From assembly GCA_030248135.1 (NCBI GenBank), contig JASANC010000609.1:1-64000 (forward strand): a stretch of 64,000 bases of DNA, in the 5' to 3' direction. Every line of letters begins with the position of its first letter. Positions within the stretch are counted from its first letter, which is position 1. The notes below the pieces were generated by a model, which saw only the letters and a program-made list of their open reading frames with translations, made no database searches and was not told the DNA's origin. This DNA is from Theristus sp. LFF4_11 (Eukaryota > Nematoda > Chromadorea > Monhysterida > Xyalidae). This document shows positions 33,315 through 46,857 of the stretch, piece by piece. The translations under genes were made by a program, and so were the position numbers.

Positions 33315-36300
33315 AGTCTGCTGGCTTGAAAAAGAAGAAGCTTGGTTTTTTGAAACGAATCCACAAATTGAAAATGTTGCTCGCAAGATTTGAAAAGTGC
33401 GAGACGCCGAGAACACTGTGGCTACAAGATATTTATGTTTGACGATTAGCGCTCACTGCCTGGAAGGCATTTTTCAAAAGACAATGGCGAACCTGTTCGT
33501 GTGAAACACATGCAGATCCAACACAAAAATCAATTTTGTGTTCAAGAGACGATGAAAATTGTGTGTGAACGTTGCTGTTGTACGCTGAAGTGCTGTGAAA
33601 TGTTTTTAGGTGGGCGCGCACATGGAAAATGGTGAATATGGGCCCGTTATTTTCATTGTTGCATCGATTCAGTGTGCACACACGACAACGCCACCACCAA
33701 CAACAATGGCCGCTGCGTCTTATTTTCAGTCGTGCTCATGCAAAGTGCAAAGTATACTATTGTGAAAAAAGAAAAGATTTGTGAAACTTCAAAATGACTG
33801 TGAGAAAAACACACTCTTGTGCAACACTGTAACTTCGAGTTTTCTGTATGTCTGAGCATACAGTGTACCACTTACTTTGCGGTTGACTTTTTTCGTAATA
33901 ATGAACAGTGTTGTTGTTGTTGCGAGACACAATTAACCACAGAACAAACGAATTTCATTCGATTAGCTCATGTTGTTTTTGGTGATCGCGCATCGCCGCG
34001 TTTGGCATGAAGTCGCGTGTGTTCTTACAACAACAATAAAATCAGTTTGGATATACAGAAATACTTGACGATGCCAAATGTTGTGTACTTTCAGTCTGGT
34101 GAGAAAAAGTTTACTACCAAACGAAAAACCATACTTGCACATGTCAAAATAACAGTTACATGCGTACACAGATGGCAACCAAACCAAAACGTCTTGATTG
34201 TTGTACGGGCGAATTGGCGAATTTTGGGTCAATGGTGTCACTGAAGTCTTCTTCTTATCTACGATGTTCATATGTGTCTTCTGTAAACAAAGTGCACACA
34301 AACAGTCCAATTCAGGACACAGCTTCGCTCTCAACAAACACACCCCCTGTCTCTCCTATTCGAGGTATTGGCTCTTTTGTCAGGGTTTGTGTGGTTCAAA
34401 ATCGAAACGCCATTGATGATGCAAATAAAAGTCAAAATTTGTACAAGAGTTTTTGCGAACTTTGTGTGTGCGCAATTGTTTTAACATTTGAGTGATGCTC
34501 CTGGGCGGGTGGGGGTGGTGGCTGAAAGGGCCACTGAAGCTGAGGCGCGCATTGTGCCGCATTTCAATGCGATTTGTTTTCACCAGGCTGCTTGTGTAGC
34601 AGCTAATCAACTGCACGGAGAGGAATGTCAGCGCTTCTTCAATGAACAAAATGTCGCCTCTGCCGCTATATGGCCTTCTTAGTGCAAAACACTTCGCCCA
34701 ATCTATTCAACTGTGCGCTTTTCATGGTGGTCTGAGTTTTATTAAATTTTTCACTTTCATTTCAAACATGGTTCAGTGACATAGTCAAAATGAACATACA
34801 GAAGCGATTAATACTGCAACCACGGTCAGACAACGTTGCGCTGTGCATAATGCATCCATGTTGCTTGCCTCTGATTAAAGCTATTCATTCTTCATGCGCA
34901 CGTCTCGGGCTGAACCTGTAAAATGAAACGCATCAATTTTCGATGTGAAAATCACGCTTTCAAAACTAAATCAAAACTAAAACGCCGTACTTTTTGGCAC
35001 GCACAGGTTTTCGTGCTCTGTTTGGATCAACAAGGAAAACGAATGCATTTTTTCGATTCACAGAAACCGTCACCTTGATAAACTGAAAAAGTTGCACTGG
35101 TGTCAACGGTGCGGATGTAATAGGAGTTTCATATCATGCGTATAGTGCAGCCAAAACGTCACTGAAAAGTGCACCAGGAAGCAAGTGCACATTGCTGCAG
35201 GTTTATCTCCAGTCGATGTTGGCTTCCATTTCACTTTGTTCACCATTCTCATTTTTGCTCGTGTGTGTCTGTTTGCGGTACGGTTCAGCACTCTATCAGC
35301 ACCAGTGCATTCATGTTTACAGGCGAAACGAGCATTGTCTATATTGACAGCTAAGCTGGTCATGTCGTTTTCATTCGTTTCTGTTTTCCGTAGCGCCAAT
35401 ATCAGACAGGAAACAGCTGGGTACAAGCAGAAATGCACTCTGTACAGTATACAAACGTACAGGCCGGAACACACATGGACTCAGGCTTGTGGTATTATTG
35501 GCCACGCATGTTTGTCGTTTGCAACTGAAACTGATTTCGGTGTCATTTGAATACTGCTAATCATAGAGGCAGGTTTAGACTATCGCTCGTTGCTGATCTA
35601 ACCTGAAGATTATCCACGAAACCCACGAGCAACAAGAAGCTATAAAACCTCACATCACAGTCAACGAAATTTGCTTTTGCCAGCTAAAAAATGATACTTT
35701 CTGTCATTGGTATGGCGACAGTTATAGCTGACTTTCATAGCACCGGAAAAATTGCTCTGCCTGTGCAAAATGCCACTGCGTAGCTGATCAACGGAGTGCA
35801 TGGTTGCGTTACACGGCACCGCGTGTGCGTGCCGGTGGCAGGTCTGTATTTCACTTTGCCACCCACGAAAATTGCCGTATTGGGAGTCTGTGCGAAGGAC
35901 ATAAATGATCGCAGTCGTGTGGCGTTGTCTAGTACTTTGAGAGCGACACACGCAAAGTGCAATGTGTATTCCATGCACGTACCTCAGCAAGGCACCAAGC
36001 TTTCAACTGAATCTGCAACGAAAATTGAATTGTTCCGTGGTTCACGTGTGTACCACGCAAAGCGCGTCTTTCTGTCCGTATTTTAATGCCTGCGCATAAC
36101 TTATACACGATCGACAAGTAAATCTGAAACACTATATGTTGTACAAGCACGCATGGATTTCGTTCCATGAAATTTTGCACTGCCTGTTCAATCATAGCTG
36201 AAATTCAATAAAACGCATAATCTTTCAAACTGTAATAAACAGCTAACACGAAAAGCAGACGAGTCACACGTCAGCACGATCCACGCCCCGTCCAGCGCGT

Positions 36301-37706
36301 TTGTTTACGAAGACTGGTGCACTTCAAAAGCGTGTGCGCGTTGGCCATCCGACTGTCTATCAATTGTGACGCAAGTGACAAACAGTTTCGCTCATGCCTC
36401 ATGGTGCATTTTCAATCATCAAGTTTACTGGCGACTGTCAGCTGATCCAGTGCCTGCACAAACGGCAAAGCTGTCACTCAGTTTTGTCTCTGCGGTACGC
36501 GCTCCAGTAATTGCGATGCAGCACCATGTTGTCTAAATGATATGCCCCATATGTTTCAGTTCGGCATCTTGTACGTTATTTTCAGCGGCCTCAATTTCGT
36601 GCATTTATTTGCGGTTCATTACGCTCATGCCAAGGCAAAGTTTGCTGTATAACAGTTGCAAAAAGTCACAATTTATCCGGCACGCTCTCAATTGATCAGA
36701 TGCCAGTGGCACAGTTTGCTTGTTGCTCATCTCTTTGGCACTCTCTAATATTTTTCGTGTCAACCCCATCCTGGCACTACAATAAGACGAAAACGACACA
36801 CCTCATGGTTTTCATTTTTTCTGCTGTACGATAACGATTATGATTTTTTAACCGACAGAACCTGATGTTTCCGCTTTTATAAGTCCACCGGACGCACATT
36901 TAGCTGATACTTTTGTGCGCCCGCAACAAAATGCCTTGTGACTCTCGTTTACTCGGCTCAGGTCACGTTTCATTTTGGTCTTAAAATGCAAACTCACCGA
37001 GCTTGAAAACTTGTGTTCCGCAGATTTAGCTTTCTATATTTTTTTCACCAAGTCACTAAAAATGGGCGGGTTCGTCGTCGTTCGAGTCATCGGCAGAAAC
37101 AAAAACGCGAAGCTAAACACGCAAATAATAAGCAAGCAATTTACATTATTATCGAATACCGTCGTTTTTTACTGCAAACATTTCCTGATCAGACTTCTTT
37201 CATGCAGACAAATTAGTTTGTTCGCTTGCTCAAGCATTTCCGGCTTTCTTTCAAACATCTCACTCAACTCGCACATGTGTCTCGTGTTCTAAATTTTTAG
37301 TATAATAATAGTAGTAACAACAACAGTTCCAGCCAGCTCTCCTGATGCGCTTTGAGTCGTGTAGTCCTCCCACGCCCACCCGAGTTCTTGTACTCGACGT
37401 CCTATCAAGTGTAACCGGTTTTTTCGCTTTTCCTAATCGCCAGCTGAACGTGTGTCTCAAGTGTGCTCAAGACTGACGCATAGTGGATTTCCATTCCATT
37501 TTTATGACGCTTTCTAGCAACGCCGTCATCTCGATTTGCACTGACAAAATGTAATAAAAGTTGAGTAGTTTTTGGATTATACATACATACATGTAGTGCA
37601 TGCTTAATTCAACTTTTTCATCAGAAGCACAACCAAACAGCAGCTCAATATATTCATCTCAAACTCAGCATTCACCGAATAAAAAACATACATTTGAACA
37701 CAAAAC
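33315..37706. other. Large spacer between kelch and GPCR genes
   Basis: About 4.4 kb without a supported gene. Many short open frames overlap on both strands, none with homology or consistent splicing. The 5' UTR and promoters of the two divergent genes should lie at its ends; alternating A/T-rich and mixed sequence shows no repeat family named here. Confidence 0.4.
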
Positions 37707-39996
37707 ATGTCCGCCACGTACGCACTGTACGACGGTGCGAGCACGAGCAACGCGAGCACGTCACTAGTGACGACACTGCTGACGGCGAGCATGCCAGTTG
37801 GCGCCAATTCGCCAGCCGGCTACGACCCCGCCATGCACATGCTGCGGTACACACGAATCATGATCCAGGTGTTCTACGGTGTGCTCAGTGTCGGCGGCGG
37901 CATCGGCAATCTACTGGTGATCGGCATGACGGCGCACGTGCTGTGCGACCGCTGCTGCCGGCACGGTCACTGTCAACCGAGCAACAACGCCGCAATGTCC
38001 GACAACGTCTACATCTACATTCTCGCGCTGTCCATCGTCGACTTCTCAGTGTTGGCCACGTTGCCATTGGTGATTGCGAACACGTCCATGCGACGCTGGG
38101 TGTTCGGCGTGGCGTTGTGCAAGATCATGTTCACCGTGGAGGCCGTCAACAAACTGTTGAGCACGTTCCTGCTGACCGTGTTGACGTGGGAGCGATACAT
38201 CGCCGTGTGCCGGCTCGATCTCGCGATGAGGTGCAGCGCCGGATGGTTTTGCTCAGTGGATTTTTGAATGTCAAAAGCGCTGTTGTTTTTAGAGATGTGA
38301 AACTAGAATTGTTCAAAAACGTTGTGGGCAAACCTATAGCAGGAAACCAGTGGAGCGGTCACTCAAATCAAAGCGAACACCACTTTTTGAAGGGGTTTCC
38401 CTCATTTTTTTTGCGTTTTAAAAACGGAATCGCTTGTTTCACGATTTAAAAAAATTTCAGCAGAAACGATTTGTTTCACGATTGTTTTTCTTCATTTGCT
38501 TGCAGATATCGCGATCTGAGACGCTCACTGGCAACAGTGATTGCGTGCGTTTTGTTGGCCTTGTTCATCGTGTCACCCGTGATCTGGGCCTCAAACGTGG
38601 TGTCGAACACAATAACGCTGCCCGGAAACATGGGAAACCGCACCACTGACCAGGTGGAGAGGATAAAATGCAAAATTCACTTTGTGATTCAATTCAATTT
38701 CAACTAAGAACAATTGATGGGTGTCTGGTTCTCAGGTTGACACCGACACGGATTCGAAAAGCGTTTTCTGTTTTTGCTAAAAACAGACTGAACAGCTGCA
38801 TTTCAAATTGAAAAACGCAATTATTTCGTGTTTGCAGTGTTCTTTCGACGTGGACGGTCCCGAGCAAACTGCGTGGCTGTACTTCAACTTTTCGCTTGGT
38901 TTTGTCCTTCCGGGGTCACTGATTGTCTTCTTCTATGCCAAAGTGCTCAAGAAAATTCGCACGGCTTATACGGCCGTGTCACGTTGGAGCGACACACCAG
39001 TGCCACATCAACATGTCAGACTGAAACAGGTCAGCGCAAAACGACTATATTTGCTTTCACAATGGAAAATGCTAAAAAATAAAAAAGTCCGAACTAACTG
39101 ACGTTGTCAGAGACAAATCGTCCGAAAGTAAGAGAGGTCCGAAACAAGCTATCGTGCTATGGGGCGAAGGCCAATGACGCGGGTGTAGTGCAACACGCGC
39201 ATTCTCCACCAGTGCCACCACTGCATCGTTGCAGGTGACCGCGCGTGCCCTGGCCGTGATCGTGTTCTATTTCGTCTGCTGGACGCCCTACTGGCTGTTC
39301 ACGATGTTCGGCCAATACCTGCTGCGCGCGTTCACCGGCGGCTCGCTCGCCTTCTACGCGGTCGTCTATACGAACTTCTTCGTTCACTCGCTCGTCTACT
39401 TCAACTCTGCCGTAAATCCAATTCTGTACGCGCTGCTGAATCGTCAACTTCGCCAGCAGCATCACGCGGTGCTCGAACGACGCAAGGCGAGTCTCTACGA
39501 GTACAGCAGGCACCTGAGCAACGCGGCACAAACGGCCGCCGGCTTCCTCGAGCATCGCGGCCGACGCTCGCTGGAGGTCGTCAACGGTCTCTCGACCGCA
39601 TTGGTGAACGGCGGCAACATTAGTGATCACCAGCGAGTGCCGCACCGGCACTCGTGGGCGGTGACGCAGTCCAGGCACGCTGGTCAGACGCTGTCGCCGA
39701 CGCACTCGGTGATGGTGTTGTGCTCGTGCGACCAGCCGGCCGCAAACGGCTGCGCCGCGAACGACCCGCCGGACGTGGCGGGCCCCGCGAAAGCACGCCT
39801 CGTCTGTGTGAACGGCTACTCGCGAACGGGCACCCTGACGCCGTTCAATTCACCGGCCTACAGCAACGTGCAGTCGCCGATGCTCTCCAGCACAACGCCG
39901 CTCTGTCCACCGAACCCCAATAGTGGGCCGGTGGCGTTCGGGCGCTATTTGACGGTGCCAGGGCAGCCGGCCAGTGATACGGAAAGTGCCATTTGA
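37707..39996 (+). CDS. Somatostatin/allatostatin-C-like peptide GPCR
   Basis: Four exons, 37707-38230, 38506-38653, 38838-39029 and 39235-39996, join in phase to 541 residues. Rhodopsin-class features: N-glycosylation site NAST near residue 15; TM1 GN (GNLLVIG); conserved TM3 Cys (GVALCKIMF) with partner in loop 2 (QCSFDVDG); ERY in place of DRY (LTWERYIAVC); TM5 GFVLPGSLIVFFY; TM6 FYFVCWTPYW; TM7 NPILY. The pattern YFNSAVNPILYALL, the short third loop and the loop-2 spacing fit the somatostatin/opioid/galanin/allatostatin-C group best. The tail is long (over 190 residues), Ser/Pro/Cys-rich, and ends ASDTESAI. It should couple to Gi/o by family; the ligand cannot be named from sequence. Confidence 0.88.
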
Positions 39997-42900
39997 TTTG
40001 CTACTGGTTGTAGATTTTGCTATCAGATACATGCCCGTGTCTTTGTTTTTTTCTTTGAACACCACAATTTGCTTTCGTTCAGCTGACGCATAAATGCACA
40101 TTATGGCCAGTCAGAGAGCTCATTGAAATCTGGCCATTCACCAGTTATTGACGTTGTGATAATCAGTGATTGTGTGATATCATTGGCGATGTAAATCAAC
40201 AGGCAAGGTGAATCAAAAAAAAAATCACCGCCAATCAAATGAGAATCTTGTTTTTTCCTGCAAATATACAGCTGTGATGTGTATAATGCGACAAATGCTG
40301 CGGCTGCGAGCACTTTGCGGGCGTTGTCAATTCAGATTGCGATTCCCATTTGTCAAAGCGCTGCGAGCAAATCATCCACTAAGCGCTGCTCTGCACTGCG
40401 ATAAACGGTTGTGAACAGTGTTTTTTTCAGTGAAAACAAAAACTGGAGAGAGACACAGAGGCGCAGCAACTCTCTCAAAGTCAAGAGCGAAACGATGATG
40501 GTAGTGGCTGTTGCGCTGGGCGTCCTTGACCGGCTCTGTTCAGACACGCATGAAAGCGGCCCGCGCACAGCCGCCTCCACACCCGCCACTGACTTTTTGC
40601 GCGCGATTTCGATCATTGATTGCAGTTTGCAGCATCTGAGACGTCAGTAGTGTCGTTTGAGTCAGATGTTATCATGAGCGTGGCACGCGAACTGCAGTGT
40701 GTGCTCACGGTTGTGCTTTCACCATCGGGCTGACGACGTACGCCGCAACGCGCACAGGTGAATGTGTGCGTTTTTTTATCTCAGCCGCGTGTGGAAATGT
40801 CATGCCAAGTGGAAATGCACATCAATTTCAGTGGTCTGCTGTACATGACTTGAAAGACGGTGTCGGGAAAACTTGGGGGTCGGATTTTTAATGTACATGT
40901 GAACATACTGATCTCTAGAAACTCATCTGCACCTGAATCTGCAAAAATTCATCTGCAGCTCTGTTTTTTCTGCGCGTTTAGTTTTCAACTTTGTATACAT
41001 ACATGACGTTTTATGTCAAAAATAGAAAAAAACTCAGTCCGAAGAACTTGAAAATGCACACAGTCGTTTCGCGCCAACATCGACTGATCCGTCAAATTCA
41101 AAACGCCGAGTGAACGGTGCAGTGCGCAGCTGGCACCAAACGAAAGTGGACACGGATAAACAGCGCATAAACTGGAGACTGCATCACACAAAGCGTTACT
41201 CAGAATACAAAACGAATGAAAAGCCGGTGGCGAGAGCGGCTACAGGGCAGCATATTAGCCAAAACAAAGCGATCTCACAGTGCACCAGCGACCATATACA
41301 GTTTTTGTTATTGTGTTGATTGGCCGGCTGGTGTGACAGCATCTGGCCCGAATTTACAGACATGACCAGCGCATGAGCCACATGATTAACACTGAACATC
41401 TGTGTCCCTCTGAGCGCTGCTCCAACGCTGGATCGGCGCTACAGTGCCTGCAGTATTTGAAAACACGTCTCAACAACACGCACCCACGGACACAATTTAC
41501 AGTCACACCAAAAGCACACATCTGCGTTCATAATAAACCAATCGGCTTTTTTGTGTAAACGACAAATTCTCAATATGCAACTGTCTGTCAGCTTAAATTT
41601 TGTTTGCAACTGTTTTCATCTGGTTATGCGTTTTTGCCATTCCTTATTTCCCTTTTCACCAAGTTCAAACCGTTTGCCAGTTTCACTTTGAAAACGCATA
41701 GTTTACAGCTGGGCTGCAGGCACGGACAGCAGTTCAGACAGTCGATTCCTTTTCTGATTCGTCTTGTTTACAATCTTTGCCCCGTGGTCTGTAGTAATGC
41801 ACACACTGCAACACATATACTAGCGTTATATGTTGCAGGTATAAATGTGCGCACTTTTTCAGCATTATGTACGTGCGCATGCGTGTGTTTACAGTTAGTA
41901 TACGTACTTATAGACGCAAATACTACAAACGCACAATGTCACAGCACACAGATCCAGAGTGCACCTGGGCGACCTCTGTGACCGCACCGACCCCCCCCCG
42001 TGCCCAACACAGTCCGTTGACAGTGGCAGGCTTTTATGGCAATGCCGTAAACAGAGTGTGTTGTGCGGTATGTCTGTGTGTGTGGACGCATTCAACATTG
42101 ACTGCTTGTTGCACACAGGCACCTCTTCATTCGCTTTCACTGTCTGCTACTGCCACCTTTTGTGTTGATTCGCGCATTCCAGCAGCCAGCACGCACCACC
42201 ACACACTTTGCATGGGTGACTGACTTGACTTGTTATACGTGCACACACACGCACACACACGGGCCATTATCGCAATGTGCAATCTAGCAGCGCAATGTCA
42301 CTCAATGCAGCTGATCGCCCGCTGCGACGTGCACGTTCACGCGCAGGCAACAGCCAATCAGCGTCGTGCACCCATTTTTAGAACCGGCGGCGGTGACTCG
42401 CGGTCTCGTCTCGTCGCGCGCACGCATGTTCACTGGCAGTGCAGCCTTTTGCTGTTCTGCAGCATTCTCCAACCGGAGTGTGATGCTGTGAAAAACACTC
42501 CGGCCAGACAGACGTTCGTTTTGTCAAAAATTTGCTTCCTACCTACACTGCTGTGTGTTCGCGTTGACTTGTTGTAAAACGGTTGTTTGTTCGTGTGTGT
42601 GTGCACGTAAGAAGAGACCATTTCACTTTCATTATATTGCAGCCCACGCGAGCTGTGTGCGCAAGATGCAAATTGCATGTGCAACCCAGGTGTTCTGTTG
42701 TACGAGTAGAAACGGTCTGTGATCTTGAACGAACAAGATGATAGGACGCTTTCGACATTGTTGACGGCCCTGCACATACACGCGTGCATTGAAAACTGCT
42801 TGGAACAAGCGCTTTTTTGTAAATTGACGACAATTTTTGCTTTACGACGCAACCAATCTGTTGGAACTTGAAACTGGTTTCAGCGCACCGCGTACGCGCG

Positions 42901-43083
42901 CACTTTTTTGCCAGCTGCATGCCCTGGTCTTTTGTCGGTTTGCTCCGTCCGAACAGCTGTTTCCAGTCAACTTCTACCATACGCTATTTCAGTTGTTTTT
43001 GAAACTATCATACGATCGCAAATTTATTAATACCAATGGTTCATTTTTGTCGGTTTTCAGAGAGCAATTTAGAATTTTGTAAA
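39997..43083. other. Spacer upstream of the bHLH gene
   Basis: No supported coding sequence. There is a (CA)n-like tract at 42240-42262 and a C8 run at 41991-41998. TTTTCAG followed by AGAG at 43055-43065 looks like an acceptor just before the bHLH start, so an upstream non-coding 5' exon of that gene probably lies here. Confidence 0.4.
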
Positions 43084-44614
43084 ATGTTCGACGATTTCAA
43101 TGCGACCGTGACTCCGTGGCGCTCGCGTGCGCTGCCGCTGAAGAAGCGCGCCACGTCAACGCAACGCCACCGCCACGTCACCTGTCAGAAACAACTCAGT
43201 GCCATTGGCGTGGACCGCCAGCGGCAGCACGCATTCAGCGTCACGCAGCGACACGAACGACACGGCACAACCACGCCAGTCGACGACGAACAACCGCTCG
43301 ACTTCTCGATGCCGTCTCGCGTGCGCGCGCGACGCCACGCCGCTGACGCGACCGACCAGCCGCTGAACCTGAAGAGCAGCCCGTGCTGGTCGTCGCGGCA
43401 CTCTGACCTTGACTCCGGCTTTCGATCGGATCTGTCCGACCACTCATCCAGCGCCTCAAGCAGCAAGCCGTCGCCGTCGTTCTCGTTGTACGGCGAATGC
43501 GTCGCGTCACCGGCAGACGGTAAAACTGACCGACAATCGAGCGGTGCCGCGAAACGACGACAGTTGGCCGGGGGACAACTGTCGACGCGCGATCCGGCGA
43601 CCGTTCGACGCAACAGCGCGTTCTCGCCCATTCGACTGCCGGCGTTGCCTTCGTCGCTAGGACAACCAACGGCGAACAGTAAGTTTGATGTATGCGATGT
43701 TTTGGCATGGAAATACAGCCATTGAAATTGCGTTCGAACATTATTGATAAAGCACTGGAATCATTTTTCCAGGTGTTCCGAAAACGACGCCGCAAACCAC
43801 AACAACATTGCCGACTCTTTCGGCGACCGATCTAAACACGCTCGAGACACTCGCCGCGTTCCTGTCGCTCGGCGTGTGCACGCCGGAGTTGCTGCGGTCG
43901 TCGCTGCTCTGTGGACTGCCGCTGTTGTCGCAGCAGACGCCGTCCGCTCTGCCGAACAGTGCGCAACAACAACAGTCCGGCCAGGTCGACAGCTCGCAGC
44001 CAGCTGTCACCATTGCACCAACTCAGCGGTCAACCACTGACAACGCCACTGCCACTGGCACACCGTCGCCACGCAAGCGCAGTCGTGCGGCCGGCTCACC
44101 ACGACGATGCCGACGTGCGCAGCGGAGCGCGGAACGATCGACTTCAAACACAAGCGGCCGTGCAACGTTGAGCACGACCAACGATGCCAACGAGGACGAT
44201 CGAAACGGTGGAGACGACGACGACAACGACGCAGGTGGCACAGATGGCACAGGTGGCACAGGTGGCACAAACTACGTGATCAACCCGGCCACCGGCAACA
44301 AGGTGCGCCGCAACTACAAGAACATGACCCGAGAGCGGCGTGTCGAGGCGAACGCCCGCGAGCGCTGTCGGGTGCACACGATCGGCGCTGCGTTCGAGCG
44401 GCTGCGTGCGGCGGTGCCGGCGTTGTCGCCCGACCAGAAACTGTCGAAGCTGTCGATATTGCGCATCGCGTGCAAGTACGTGCTGCTGCTGGCCGCCATG
44501 GACGGACGCGACTACAGCGCCGACCAGAAGGGCTACTCGGTCGAGGAGTGCGTCGAAATGCTCAACGACACCATTGTCGCCGAGTCGAAGGCGTTCAAAC
44601 GGGCGCCGGAGTGA
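43084..44614 (+). CDS. net: net/ATOH8-family bHLH transcription factor
   Basis: Two exons, 43084-43678 and 43773-44614, join in phase to 478 residues. The C-terminal bHLH (residues about 387-440) has the basic region RRVEANARERCRVH, then the helix and loop ending SPDQKLSKLSILRIACKYV. It is followed by the family's own tail pattern DYSADQKGYSVEECVEMLND, which separates net/ATOH8 from other atonal relatives. The N-terminal half is low complexity and holds two CtBP-type motifs, PLDFS (71-75) and PLNLK (93-97). A GGT-rich Asp/Gly run precedes the bHLH. Cysteine replaces the usual Thr in the basic region (ARERC). Net represses vein fate in flies and ATOH8 acts in muscle and vessel development; nuclear repressor function is inferred. 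The start codon was preferred over in-frame 43036 because an acceptor lies between them. Confidence 0.9.
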
Positions 44615-46857
44615 CCGGCCATTGCTGATTGATTGCGGTGTGCTTTTGGGAGCGACGAATCACCATCATATACTGTATATTTTTATTTGTCATAATTTAT
44701 CATGAAAAGCTTCGCCGTTTCTAAATCTTGACGTTGTTGTTTGTTAATTGAAAATGTTTCGCGGATTTTTATTTTATCATCATGTTTTTGTTACTGTTTA
44801 AAAAAATTCTCTCAAATGTCCGGCAATCTCATCTGCAACGTATACAGCTTTTACTTTATAAAATACGGTTTATAATGCTATTTTGCCCGAATCACGTTTT
44901 GTTATGGGAACAATAATGTTTTGAAATGCGTGTACAATCCTTACAGTTGCGTTTTACGGTTCAACATTTCACATATCAATTGTCCGCATATTTTGTTCTT
45001 ATTTTCGTGCACTTCCATTGAAGTCAACAGTGTCGTGCCAATGCATTGCAAAGTTTTGCGTTTTAAAAATACCATTGATACATACATCTAACTTATTGAA
45101 GTCTTATTCCATGATAGTGTCTAAAACATATGAGTAAAATTCATAAAAATTGTCAAAAACGTTCGCACTGTTGTGCAGAAAATATGTTTTTTTCTCAGCT
45201 GTATAAAAACGATCTGGTCAGTTTCGATCCAGATGTGCACGTCATAAAACGCTGTCTGCACAAAACCTACGCTGTCGACTGTACAACGTCGCGTCGCGCA
45301 ACACCTGTGCCGCTCTCATTGCGCTTTTTTGCTCCAGGTGCCCAGCGTCTTAAAAAACGGCAGCTTTTTCTTTCCACAAATGAAACGTCTTTAAGTCGAA
45401 GACTCGGACCCAAAAGCTCATTTGGGTGGTATTTTTCTAGGTGCTGCGATTTTGGCACCTGTTTCATTTGAATGCTGCATAAGGTTGTTGTGGTTTGTGT
45501 TTTTGTATTTCTAAATATCTCATGCGAAAATAAATCGCACGATTTTTTTGAAACAGCTGAAAGAAAAACGAATCAGTACAATGTTCTCAATAACCACCCG
45601 ATTTCCCAATTCCATCCGACCGATGATAAAAACGTTGAAGATGCTATTATACGTTCATACTGCGCTGCAAGAATAGAATTTTAATGATTTCCACGGCAAA
45701 TTGTTCAACCGCGAAAAAACAAGCGCACAGGTGAAACAGTGCTTGTCAAGGTTATGTGCATTCCAGAGCGACGACACAGCACGGATTAGCAATGCAAAAG
45801 ACAAAAAACCACCACGGCCGTAAAATTGACGAGACAAGACAACGAGAATGAAAATCGGCTCGCCAGGCAAATGCCGCATCGGTCGTTTACCGCACATTTT
45901 CACATGCGTGCACACTCTCTGCGACGCAAATGGCAACAATTGTACAAATCGACATATTACAGTCTCTGCGCGCGATCACACAGAGCACGTCATGATGCAT
46001 GTTGCATTTTACAGATTATGCAAATGTATAATCGGCAAACAAAAAAGGGGTTTGTGTGGTTTTTGCATTTTTTTGGTGACAAACAAAAACTGCAAGATCA
46101 TTCCACGCACGTTTTCAGGGTTTGTGCGTGCGCGTTGAGGGCAACTGTCACTGAGACTGTTCCGCAACTTTTAGATGAATTTGTGAAACACAACAGCCAT
46201 TAAAAATACTTTTCATGTTCACACAATGTGAATCACGCACTTGAAATTTCTTTGAAATCATGATTGAACCACTTTGAAAATTTCATCACCGCAGCCTGCG
46301 GTGTGCTGCCACCAGAAATGTGTTTGAAATTAACGCCTGTAACTTTTAATTTTTTTTAACAAAATCGAATAAATTGGTTATTGTTAGTGCACTATAAACA
46401 ATTTTTACAGCTAAAGCACTAACAGCAGATCAATCAAACGAATGGTCGAACAGTGCAATGAGCGGACATAAATCAAGCATGATGCGCAAAAATGTTCAAA
46501 CATTCAAAACGTGGGCGCGCGGTTCGTGTTTGTTTTGCACCCGCGGTCTCTCGTATTTTCACACACTGGTTCTTAAATTTCATTTTGTGTTTTTATCATC
46601 ACGTTAAAAATTCAACCGTCAATATGCTAACAGCTTTCATGAAATGAAATGAGTACACACAATCATGGGAAATTGATTTTCACTCACTAATTTCACTGTG
46701 TCCGCTCTACGGTTACGCATAGAGAAACCTTCTGACTGTGTACACACAGATCAATACAGTTTTGAACCTGCTTCCGTTTGACTTTTGAGCTGGTGAGAAA
46801 GTTGCACATTTCAGTAAAAAGTAAATAGTTCCGCTAAGAAAAGTTTGAACAATAATA
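44615..46857. other. Intergenic, no gene seen
   Basis: A+T-rich spacer. Open frames such as 45130-45471 and 45826-46203 have no family match and no splice support. Confidence 0.4.

Noticed and set aside
41983..41999. C-run as a further hAT-like G/C MITE
   Set aside because: No inverted ends or target duplication could be found around it.
44107..44628. 173-residue His/Arg-rich frame overlapping the bHLH exon
   Set aside because: Out-of-frame shadow with no domain; bHLH frame is unambiguous.
45130..45471. 113-residue frame between the bHLH and peptide genes
   Set aside because: No family, spacer-like codon use, no introns or signals.
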